This document shows positions 54,910 through 64,000 of a stretch of DNA of 64,000 nucleotides, in pieces. Within the stretch, counting starts at the first letter, position 1. The number at the start of each line of letters is the position of its first letter. The DNA lies in NCBI RefSeq assembly GCF_022201045.2, contig NC_068560.1:29901501-29965500 (forward strand), given 5' to 3'. The DNA comes from Citrus sinensis (taxonomy: Eukaryota > Streptophyta > Magnoliopsida > Sapindales > Rutaceae). The translations under genes were made by a program, and so were the position numbers. The notes under the pieces are model-generated. The model was given only the letters and a program-made list of their open reading frames with translations, was not told where the DNA came from and ran no database searches.

Positions 54910-56895
54910 ATGTTCAGGCCAGTCGTCTTATCTCCTCCCACTGGGCATCCTCAGCGGTGGCATAAAACTTGGGCTCGCCTGCTTGCTCCTCTTACCATAT
55001 GGATATGTGGCATGTAATTTTGCATCTTCTGTTGCAATTCCTCTTGATGAAGTCATCACCATTCAATCTAACTTTTTTTTTTTTTTTTTCCTTTTTTCCA
55101 AAATTTGCATGTTGCAGTTTCGGTAAGTCTGCGATACGGGTACTATGGAGATTGCCGCATGGTGCTTGGACCAGGGTCGTCAAGACTGATGAAGGCAAGT
55201 TCTTTGTTCGTTCGCCAAGTCGAAGTCAGGTCTGGTAGCGAAAAAGGGTTTCTGCTTTATGGGTTCTCTGAGAAGCCTCAGTTAACTCATGAAACTAATT
55301 GGACTGTCTCGAACTTTTTGATGGTTGGATCTTATAGTCGCAAGGTGGCATTTCAATTTCGTCCTTTGAATTAAATTCAGCTACACTACTTCAGCACCTT
55401 AGCTTTCTATAGTTAAAAATGATTAAATTAATCTTTCAGGGAATTTCTTTGTGGTTGAACAACGGCTCTGCTATCCGTATGAGATGGGAAACTCGGGGCA
55501 GCAAATTAAATGAAACCCAATTGGTCATAATTAAAGGTTAGTACGGTTTATTAAAGTTCTTTGTGGGCTAAACTTGTATCATTTGTGATTTCATTGTGTG
55601 ACAAAATGTACGCATGTGTCTACTTGCTCTAGGAGAACGAGAATTTCAGACATTACTGCCAAAATTTACAAGTTCCTCTGATCCCCCAGCTCTGACCGAT
55701 CCCATCGACGGTATGATTTTTGTTTCTCTTGTCTCCTCTTTTCAAATGAATAAAAAATCGAAAATAGGACGCGCCAGATAGGGGTCGAACCTATGACCTT
55801 CTGCTTAGGAAACAGACGCTCTATCCACTGAGCTACAGGCGCTCTGTTGAAAACCTTGCATACTTAAGAGATTATATCTGATTTAATCTCAGTATACTTA
55901 ATTTTTTATTTTTCAGGTAAAAATGCAGAATACGATGTTGAGGAAGACGACATGTACTATTTTGGTGTCACAAACAAGAATCCTCGAAGCATAACAATGA
56001 CAATGAATGTAAATGTCACATCGAAAATATATGATCTGACAAAAGCGAAGAACATGTGCTCATCGTCAAACGGATCTTGCCGGCTCAAACTCTTGTTTCC
56101 CAATAGTCAATATGTCATACTTACAACACCCAGCAATGTAAGCGGCCCTCATTCTTTTCCCACCTTTGTACCGTGCTCAACAAGTTAACCAATTCCCTGA
56201 GGGCTGAGACTTGAATCGGCCTCAATCAATAGTAATTTATTCAATTGCAGGGAGATCTAGATGGCTGGCACGTTGAGGTATCATTTGCGGCTCGTTTGAT
56301 AATTTACATTGCAATTTTAGGTACGATATCATTCATAAAACTCATTTGATGATTCTTCTTTTTACAACATCTTTTCACACCCACTCTCATTAACCGGATT
56401 TTAATTCGTGCTGTCTTTAGGATTTATCACCTTGATTATCTTTCTGGTATCAAAATACCTTGGAGCCTGTGATGGTAATAGTGACAACACAGATAGCACA
56501 GCAGCTAGAGAAGTAACTGAGACTGACCCTCTAGTCCACGAGAAGCCAGTTCAATTCACCTATGGAACAACCAATAATGACGAAGACGATGATGCAGGAT
56601 TTTCTAGTACCTCTTCAGATGATCTCTATGACGCAAAATTATGTGTAATTTGTTACGACGATCAACGAAACTGCTTCTTCGTTCCATGTGGCCATTGTGC
56701 AACATGTTATGACTGTGGTCAGAGGTATACGTTAAAAATCGACCTTAATGTTTATTCTCATGAGACATAGTAAATCTGTGTTAGCGACTTTATTGATGAA
56801 TTGTTTTAATTTGCAGGATTATGAAGGATGATAGCAAGGTGTGTCCAATATGTCGTACGCTTATTCATAAGGTTAGAAGATTGTTTACCCCTTAG
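54910..56895 (+). CDS. Membrane-anchored RING E3 ubiquitin ligase, APD family
   Basis: Related to Arabidopsis ABERRANT POLLEN DEVELOPMENT 1-4 (At2g38185 group), endomembrane E3 ligases needed for pollen mitosis. Exons: 54910-55006 (or to 55009), 55118-55344, 55440-55536, 55633-55710, 55917-56137, 56251-56320, 56421-56724, 56817-56895; 390 or 391 aa. Residues ~27-40 are a first hydrophobic segment, followed by a lumenal domain (RYGYYGDCRMVLGP, then GVTNKNPRSITMTMNVNV). A second TM at ~253-276 (LIIYIAILGFITLIIFLVSK) precedes an acidic cytosolic linker. The C-terminal RING (~338-385) has CVIC, PCGHCATC and CPIC ligands in C3HC4 order. The first intron has no good GT donor in the right phase: either a weak GTGGCA or a GC donor. 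Intron 4 carries an antisense tRNA. Start chosen as the only ATG in frame; exon 1 is less certain than the rest. Confidence 0.88.
55770..55842 (-). tRNA. tRNA-Arg (anticodon CCU)
   Basis: 73-nt cloverleaf. Acceptor GCGCCTG pairs with CTGGCGC apart from one T-T mismatch, discriminator G. D-arm GCTCAGTGGATAGAGC, anticodon loop TTCCTAA (CCU), T-arm GGTTCGACCCC. Two downstream T runs in the minus sense (four T at 55764-55761 and six T at 55757-55752) serve as Pol III terminators, and a CAACA just upstream fits the plant CAA initiation motif. It decodes AGG. It lies inside intron 4 of the RING gene on the opposite strand. Confidence 0.96.
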
Positions 56896-58082
56896 AGGTA
56901 AACTGAGGTAGGAAAACTTGTGTGATTACATAAGAGAAAGATATTTTATGTGTATAGGGAGTAATAGATCTTGCTTTCTCGGTTAGGATAAGTGAGTGCT
57001 TTAATTGTTTGCACTTCGAATCCATGGCTTAGCTTCTTAATGTGCTGCAAGATATTTGCTCCTCGGATTAAGCTACAAGGTCATGGAAGCATGAACACAT
57101 AAGGCTGAATTTCTTGTTAGCACGAGCAAAAATACAATTCCTTAGAAGTCTGTTTATGCCGAAAATGGCTGAATCACGTTGCCTGTTAATGACTTATCTT
57201 TCTTATCAAATTGTACTCGGAGAGAATAATATTAACCATGAACATGAAAACGAACCTTACTTCTTCTAATCCCCTGATTTGTTCTGTTAACTCCAAGTAT
57301 TTACCTTAAGGTAAGTAATTTCTCTTTGTTCATTTGGGAAGTAATATGGAATTTAGGTTAAGAGTAATTGTATATAAAGTGAAAAGGATGTGATTGATTA
57401 GAGTTGAAAGTTTTTGGGTAATTGAGAAATATTGGTTAAAGGGAGGAAGCATGAAGTTTATTGCTAAAGAGCTTCAGATGTTTTCATTACTTATACAACG
57501 GTCCACAACATACATTTATTGGCATTTTGACCTACATTATTGCCACCGTGCTAACTTTAGAGGTATGAGAAATTCTAGAAGTAAATTATAACATGTATGT
57601 ATTTATTTTGAAAAATTATCATGTAAGTAATAGTTAAATTTAATTTAATTACATATGTTATATATGTATTATTTAGTTGTATTATTTATGATGTATTCTA
57701 AAATTCTTCTAGAGACATAGGTTTGCGTCTTGTCTTTACGTTGACACTAATGTTGTCTCTCCCAATTATATAATTGAATAGAGATAAATATTTTTCAATA
57801 AATATAAGTGGAGTTGTTATATCCCTATAATATTAGTAGATTAAATATATGCTAATATGAGAATAAAAATTTATGTTATTTGGATACCGTAATCGAACTT
57901 ATAATATGAATTTTTATTATTTTAAAAAAGTACACCTACATTCCCAAAATTTAGAGTTGGCGGCCACTGGATCTGTAAGTTACGTGATCCGTAACTTAAC
58001 CAACTCTAACAAGGAGCTTGTTCAAGTTTTCAACGCCTTTGGAAAGAAGAAACTTTGGTGACAGGACGATAATTTCACTTTC

Positions 58083-58295
58083 TTTTTTTTTTACCACGAG
58101 GTATTTTAGGAAGGGCCACAATTGTAGGAGATACTTTTAGCCCGTACTACAATTCAGTTTAGAAGTTCCTGCTCGAATCGAGAGGTACAGTTTCTCTCAA
58201 TAAATATGATTTTCCTGCGACTCGAACTGAGGAGTAAACCCAATCAAGCCACTTAAATGGGACTCTATTACTAATAGAGTCAACACTTTGTTGGT
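58083..58295 (-). mobile_element. SINE, 213 bp
   Basis: On the minus strand a head with a B-box-like AGTTCGAGTC runs into a body and an A tail (T run at 58083-58092 on the plus strand). Flanked by ATAATTTCACTTTC (58069-58082) and ATAATTTCACTTTTC (58296-58310), a 14-bp duplication with one indel. The A-box is not clear; the family differs from that at 38730. Confidence 0.75.
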
Positions 58296-59220
58296 ATAAT
58301 TTCACTTTTCTAACAAGCGAACAAGCACTTTTAAGTAGAAATTACTATAATTATCCAAAATTGAATACTATATTAGAGAAATAAATTTCGGAACCAATCA
58401 CTTAACGAGCAAATAATATAAAATTTGTGAAATTTGAAATAATATCAAAGAGAAAAAGATTGTTCGAATTAAAATTTGTAAAATGAAATAAAAATTAAAT
58501 AATTAAAAAAACGGACGTCGTTGTCAGCCTGTAAAGATATTTTAATATATAATTCATTTTTTTCTCACAGATGGATATGTATTAAGATATTTTAATAGAT
58601 AATTCATTTCTTATGGATGGATATGTATTAACATATTTTAATAGATAATTCTTTAGTTTCTAGAAAATTGTATTAATTTAGTTTAGAATAAGTCAATTTA
58701 CAAAAAAGTCCCTCCCTAGTTGTAAAAACTACATAGGTTATAATTACTCATTTTTAAGAGAGAAATAAACCCAATAATTACAGCAGATTCAATATTCATT
58801 ATCTATCAAAGGTTATAAAATTATAATTATATTAAAATTCATTTACGATAAAGTATAAATTTCAGTCATATATAAAATAATAAATAATAAATAATTATTA
58901 TTTATTAATTATTATTTTATTTTATATGTAGTTGAGATTCGTGTTCCACCGTTCCTAGACTCCAAACTCGGGTTACAAAAGCTCAGTTAAGGGGCAACAT
59001 ATAATACAAATTTTAATGGTCCCTACATGACGTGTCCTCGTGCCTAGGGGCTGCCAATATTATTGCATAGTCCAATTTTCTCCGGTCTCAGGCACGGAGT
59101 AGGTACTAAGATTTGTCAGCATATCAGTGTTTGATTTTGATGGACTTAAAAGAGGAAAAATCAAAAGAGTATTCTTTCTCAAAAGATTCCATTGGCTATG
59201 GCAGGTAAACCAAAATGTGC

Positions 59221-59239
59221 TCTCTCTCTCTCTCTCTCA
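59221..59239. repeat. (CT)n tract in the P450 leader
   Basis: Nine or ten CT dinucleotides about 110 bases before the ATG at 59347. CT-rich tracts are common in plant 5' leaders and core promoters. Confidence 0.7.
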
Positions 59240-59346
59240 CCCCATTCTAATACCACCATTCTTATTCTCCTCCTTGTTCAGACTTCATACTGCTGATAGA
59301 ATCATCAAATCGCAACTAGCGTCGTGAAAAAAAAGAAAAAAAATCC

Positions 59347-60968
59347 ATGGATTCCTTATTCTACTACTGCTTTCTTATCCTTTTCTCCTCATATTTCCTA
59401 ACAAAATATTTCCTCCAAGTTAACAGAAATCTCCCACCAAGTCCTGGGGTTTCACTACCCATAATAGGCCATCTCTACTTGTTCAAGAAACCCCTTCATC
59501 GAACCCTGGCTAAACTATCAAATCAATATGGTCCGATTCTATTTACTAGGTTCGGTTCTCGCCCTGTCGTCCTTGTATCTTCCCCTTCTGCTGCAGAGGA
59601 ATGCTTCACCAAAAATGACATCATATTCGCCAACCGCCCTCGCCTGCTTGCAGGAAAACATCTTGGTTACAACTACACCACCCTCGTTTGGGCCCCTTAT
59701 GGTGACCATTGGCGCAACTTGCGCCGCATAGCTTCTCTTGAACTCTTGTCATCTAATCGACTGCAGATGTTTCATGGCATCCGCGTTGACGAGGTCAAGC
59801 TACTGTCTCAAAGGCTCTTTCGAGGATCAAAGAGCGGTGAGTACCGGATTTTTGATATGAAGTCTATGTTTTTTGAGCTAACTCTAAATGTGGTGATGCG
59901 GATGATTGCTGGGAAGCGTTATTATGGAGAGAACGTGTCAGGATCGGAGGATGCCAGAAGATTTAAAGCAATTGTTACTGAGACTTTCCAGTTGAGTGGT
60001 GCTACTAATGTTGTAGATCTTTTGCCATTTGTGAAGTGGGTTGGATTGAGCAAGACTGAAAAGAGGCTAATGATACTGCATGGGAAACGAGATAAGTTCA
60101 TGCAGGATTTGATTGAAGAACGTAGAAGACTGAGGTGTGATTCTGCTTCTGAACAGAGGAGTAGAACTATGATTGATGTGCTACTATCACTGCAAGAGAC
60201 TGAGCCTGAATATTATACAGATCATATAATCAGAGGGATGATGCAAGTAATCTGCTGATTTGACTTGAAAATTTTAATTAATTAAACTTGTAATTAATTT
60301 CTCAATGAATAATTTTTTGAAGCATTATTGCCTGATTCTGTTTCCAGGTCCTGCTAGGAGCAGGGTCAGACACTTCGGCTGCAACTATGGAATGGGCACT
60401 GTCAAGTTTGCTAAACAATCCAGAGATCCTTGTACAAGCTCAATCAGAAATTGACACAAACGTAGGGCAAAGCCGGCTAATTGAGGAATCTGATCTTACC
60501 GCACTTCCATATCTCCACGGCGTCATCAAAGAGACACTCAGGATGTACCCTGCAGCTCCACTACTAGTTCCTCATGAATCGTCCGAGGAGTGCACTATAG
60601 GAGGTTTCAAAGTTCCACGTGGCACAATGTTGTTGGTGAACTCGTGGGCCATACAAAATGATCCTAGAATATGGGAAGAGCCCTCAAAATTCAAGCCAGA
60701 GAGGTTCCGGGAAATGGCAGGGAAAAGTGATAAGTATATGCTTTTGCCATTTGGGACAGGGAGGAGAGTGTGTCCTGGAGAAGGCTTGGCGATGAGGTTG
60801 GTTGGGTTGGCATTAGGTTCATTGATTCAGTGCTTTGAGTGGGTGAGAACAGGTGGTGAGTTGGTGGACATGAGCGAAGGCACTGGGCTTACCATGCCTA
60901 GAGCTCAACCTTTGCTAGCAATGTGTAGGCCAAGACCCGCGATGGTGACCCTCCTTTCTCAACTTTGA
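59347..60968 (+). CDS. Cytochrome P450, CYP81-type
   Basis: ER-anchored haem monooxygenase. Exons 59347-60246 and 60348-60968 (506 aa), with a 101-bp phase-0 intron at the same place as in the copy at 26-28 kb; the second exons of the two genes are equal in length (621 nt). N-terminal anchor at ~5-24, hinge NLPPSPGVSLPIIGHL, WRNLRR C-helix, I-helix GAGSDTS (304-310), KETLR (361-365), FKPERF (415-420) and haem loop PFGTGRRVCPG with Cys442. Intact. The two P450s are clearly diverged, so they are not a recent tandem copy. Substrate unknown. Start chosen as the ATG in ATCCATGGAT, directly before the hydrophobic anchor. Confidence 0.95.
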
Positions 60969-61586
60969 ATACTCTTGTTTCTTGTGGTGTAATTGTGTTG
61001 ACTTTCTTAGTTTTAGCAATCGAACTGTCAAATGACATATCGGCAATTCTGCATTCCCCACGTAAGTTGTTCAATTCCATCGTTTCTTAATTTATATTAG
61101 TTTCTTTTCGATTAAGAGGACATTTTAGAAGGCAATTTTTTTTTTCCATATTATATAGTTTTTTTTAGTGAAAACATTTTGAAGATGTCAGTCAAATAAA
61201 AAAAATATTCATTTTAATACATTAAAGAATGAAGACGGTATCTTTTTATATTTTTATTGATGATAATGCCCTTCTAGAAAATGATTATACACACACACAT
61301 ACTATTTTTCCGGTCCTCTTCATCGCCTTAAGATGTCTCGGGCGGAAAAACCCAATTCGATTATAATTATGATATTATTCTCTGACCTAAACTATGAATA
61401 ATCTGCATACATACGTGCCATCTCCTTAAGATGTTCTAATACAAAATGGATTCAGTGAGGTCTCTTTATAAAAAGACCACCCTGCTCGGTATGTAAAATC
61501 CTGAGACCGAAGCATATAAAAAAAGAGAAACTTTTTTCTCTTTAAGTTGTTATCTCGGCAACTCTTCATTATGACTTAAGCATTGA

Positions 61587-62383
61587 TGCTGCGTTTACTT
61601 TTTGGATTGGAGTGGGAATCCTTGGATTATGAGTGTGGAGTGGGAGTGAGAGTAATGTGTTTACTTAGACTAAATAAAAGTATGGATTGTCAATTAGAAT
61701 CCTAATTATTTGTTTACTTTGTCTTGGATTGAGAATAAATTATTTTAAATTAAAATTTTATCCTTATGTACAGAATTATAATTTGTAATTAAAAAATTAA
61801 TAAAAAATATATTTAGAAAATAAAATAAATATTTTATTATATTTATAAATTAATAATAATTACTAATATTCTTAATTATGTAAATCATAATTTTTTATTA
61901 ATTTTAATTTAAATTATGTGAATAAAAATTATTAATAATAGCAACACAAATGAAATATTATTATTGATAATATAGTACAAAATTAATATTTTTTTAGAAT
62001 AAAATATTTATTATTATTAAATAAATAATTAATATTTATTAAAATTAATGTTTAATATTATTAATTTAAATATAATATTTATTTTTATTTTATTAAATTT
62101 AATAAAATAAATATGATATAATTATTATTTTTAATAAATATGATATTATTTATTTTATTAAATATTATTTATTTATTTATTTTTATAAGGATAAAATGGG
62201 AAGAGGGGGGAGTGGATTCCCACTCCCACCTCTCCCCATGGGAGTGGGAATCCCACTCTCCACTCCAAAATTGGGTGGGACCCACGGATTCCCACTCCCA
62301 CTCTCCCATTTTTTAAGGTAAGTAAACACTGTAGTGGGAGGAATCCACACTCCACACTCCCACTCCAGAAAATAAACACTACC
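61587..62383. mobile_element. Harbinger-like element B, 797 bp
   Basis: The left end TGCTGCGTTTACTT pairs with the complement of the right end GGTAGTGTTTATTT; flanks are TGA (61584-61586) and TTA (62384-62386), one mismatch. Subterminal GGAGTGGGAATCC motifs and the A/T-rich core match element A at 39903-40749, but in reverse orientation. Confidence 0.8.
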
Positions 62384-62696
62384 TTAATGTATTCACTGGT
62401 AACAACGTTGGGGGCCTTACGATGTCGGTAACAACACTAGTGCCCTTACGATTTTCTCGTTTTATCGGCAAGGACGTTAAATCCAAAACTTGAGATTTCT
62501 TTGGACCAGTGGCCTCATTGAATCCCAACCTTTTTATTGCCTGATCACTTTAATCCCGACCTTCTTATTCCCCATTCATTTCAAGGTACAAATTATTGGT
62601 GTCTAAAAGTATATATGGTTGATTAAAAAATCATCAAAGTTACTTTTTGGTTTCTGGATCGTAATTTGTAAGGAACATTTTAAAAAGGCCGCAACA

Positions 62697-63312
62697 GGGT
62701 TTGTTTTTTAATTTAATGACTTAAAGTGACTTAACTTAATTAATTAAGTTAATTAGAGGTATTTGTTTTTATAACTTAATGAAACTTTTTAGATAATTTT
62801 GACTTAATAAAATAAGCTATTTTTTTTTACTTTTTACTTAATAGAGAAATATGAATTAAGTCAATTACTTGCTAATGTAAAAAATATTCATGTTTTATAA
62901 TTTATTTTTCATGTCTATCTCAAAACTCACCCATAGATATTTACCCCGTATAAAAATATCCATGTTTTTTCTTTCTTATATTATATACAATAAAATTTAA
63001 AATTTATGGTATTTTATATATTAAAATTCTAAAATAATTATGTATTCACTTGAATATAGTTTTACTTATAAATGTTAAAATATTGTGGTATTTAATATAT
63101 TATTTATTTGACATTCAAATTTAATAAGGATACAAATGTAAAAGTACATATTTTCAGATTTTTAAGTTGAAAAAAACAAACAACTTAATACTTATTTTCC
63201 GAGATTCAGATGAAAAAATAAACATATTATTCAGATTCAGACATTCATACCTATTCAGAATTCAGACTAATTCAGGTCTATTCATATTTCAAACAAAAAA
63301 ACAAATGCCACC
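62697..63312. mobile_element. MITE copy 2 (family shared with 11904-12490)
   Basis: 616 bp, collinear with the copy at 11904-12490. The left end GGGTTTGTTTTTTAA pairs with the complement of the right end GGTGGCATTTGTTTTTTTG. The right flank is TAA. It includes about 25 extra bases around 63003-63025 absent from the first copy. Confidence 0.75.
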
Positions 63313-64000
63313 TAAGTTATAGATTCTGTAACTAATTAACCGTTAATATGATTAGTTGGATTAAAAGTTAGAAGTTGGATGGTTGTTCATTAATTTAAAT
63401 AAAAAGAAAAGTGTTGGGTCTACTAACTAGAAAGGTTTTTCAGCAACTAATTATAATTAAAATTACTTATAAGAGCTTACTATATTTAGATAGATATTCC
63501 AACTAACATGGTGTTAAAAAATTATAGAGAAGTTAATTTTGCTGCAGATTATATGACGAACCTCGCTTTTTCTATCCCTCTTAGTTTTATTGTGTACCCT
63601 ACACCTCCTTTGGGGGGTAGGTCATTTTTACTTCATGACTCATACGGGATCTCGTATCTCCGCTCAGTTGTCCTTTAGCTCTTTTTAGAGCCCCAATTTA
63701 TCAAAAAATATATATATATAACTATATGAAACAAGTAACAATATTTACTAATATGATTTTGGCCTGTACTTAATAACAGAGTTTCACATAATAATTTCAC
63801 TCTAGAATCCCTAGAGTACAATTAGAATCCATAGAGTACAATTGAACCTTTAGACATGCTATAAAGAGAGAGAGAGAAAAAGAAGAATTTCTCATTTCAA
63901 CTTTGCTAATGCTTTCTTCCTATATTTCAAAATAGAGAAATCATAGAGTACCTCAAGAATAAAAATTCAAATTTTAGATTAAAAGTTAAAAAGAATTGCT

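Larger units (their letters stand above)
56900..59340. other. Intergenic region between the RING and P450 genes
   Basis: First ~300 bases are probable 3' UTR of the RING gene. The rest is A/T-rich, with a SINE at 58083-58295, near-tandem TATTTTAATA.ATAATTCATTT blocks at 58545-58660, and a (CT)n tract at 59221-59239 in the likely leader of the P450 gene. No other gene is supported. Confidence 0.55.
60980..64000. other. Terminal transposon-rich region
   Basis: No gene supported after the P450. It contains a Harbinger-like element at 61587-62383 and a MITE at 62697-63312. The last 700 bases are A/T-rich with no structure I can name. Confidence 0.55.

Noticed and set aside
1-64000. CRISPR arrays, operons, ribosome-binding sites, riboswitches
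   Set aside because: None expected or seen; the window is eukaryotic nuclear DNA with spliced genes.

Overview
This is a nuclear segment from a eudicot plant. It is AT-rich, the genes have GT-AG introns, intergenic DNA is full of small non-autonomous transposons, and every recognisable protein is a land-plant family member. Gene order adds support: an acyl-ACP desaturase, a four-helix membrane protein and an ELF9/Tat-SF1-like splicing factor are adjacent, as I recall for Arabidopsis At5g16240-At5g16260. The related At3g026xx block also carries a PPR gene, as here. The species cannot be fixed from sequence alone; a woody eudicot such as Citrus is a guess.

Layout. 1-2.6 kb: intergenic, with a hAT-type element. 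2.9-5.7 kb (+): plastid stearoyl-ACP desaturase. 6.4-6.9 kb (-): four-TM protein. 8.0-10.1 kb (-): dihydrodipicolinate synthase. 10.7-12.8 kb: a 2.1-kb Mutator-like element containing another MITE and a short signal-peptide ORF. 14.1-21.8 kb (-): a 15-exon ELF9/Tat-SF1-like gene whose introns hold a SINE, an Emigrant-like MITE and a G24 tract. 22.3-24.1 kb (+): a PPR gene, divergent from ELF9. 26.2-28.3 kb (-): CYP81-type P450. 28.8-30.5 kb: probable solo LTR containing a perfect 46-bp snapback. 31.9-32.1 kb (-): CLE peptide precursor with an unusual ligand motif. 35.0-36.8 kb (-): A3-type cyclin. 37-45 kb: a transposon-rich gene desert. 45.2-48.1 kb (-): MIKC*-type MADS-box gene. 50.8-53.4 kb: a nested MITE pair and a complete small LTR retrotransposon. 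54.9-56.9 kb (+): membrane-anchored RING E3 of the APD family, with an antisense tRNA-Arg(CCU) in intron 4. 59.3-61.0 kb (+): second CYP81-type P450. 61.6-63.3 kb: two more MITEs.

The genes do not form a pathway. They are housekeeping and developmental genes (fatty-acid desaturation, lysine synthesis, splicing, cell cycle, pollen or peptide signalling) plus two P450s. I did not find a clearly new multi-gene system. The strongest unusual signals are the CLE ligand variant, the Pack-MULE candidate, the small LTR element with a long ORF, the snapback inside a probable solo LTR, the tRNA nested antisense in a protein gene, and a set of transposons whose ends and target duplications are still readable. 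All intron-exon structures were derived by hand from splice sites, reading frame and family similarity. For each multi-exon gene the exon lengths were summed and give an intact frame, but there is no transcript evidence.
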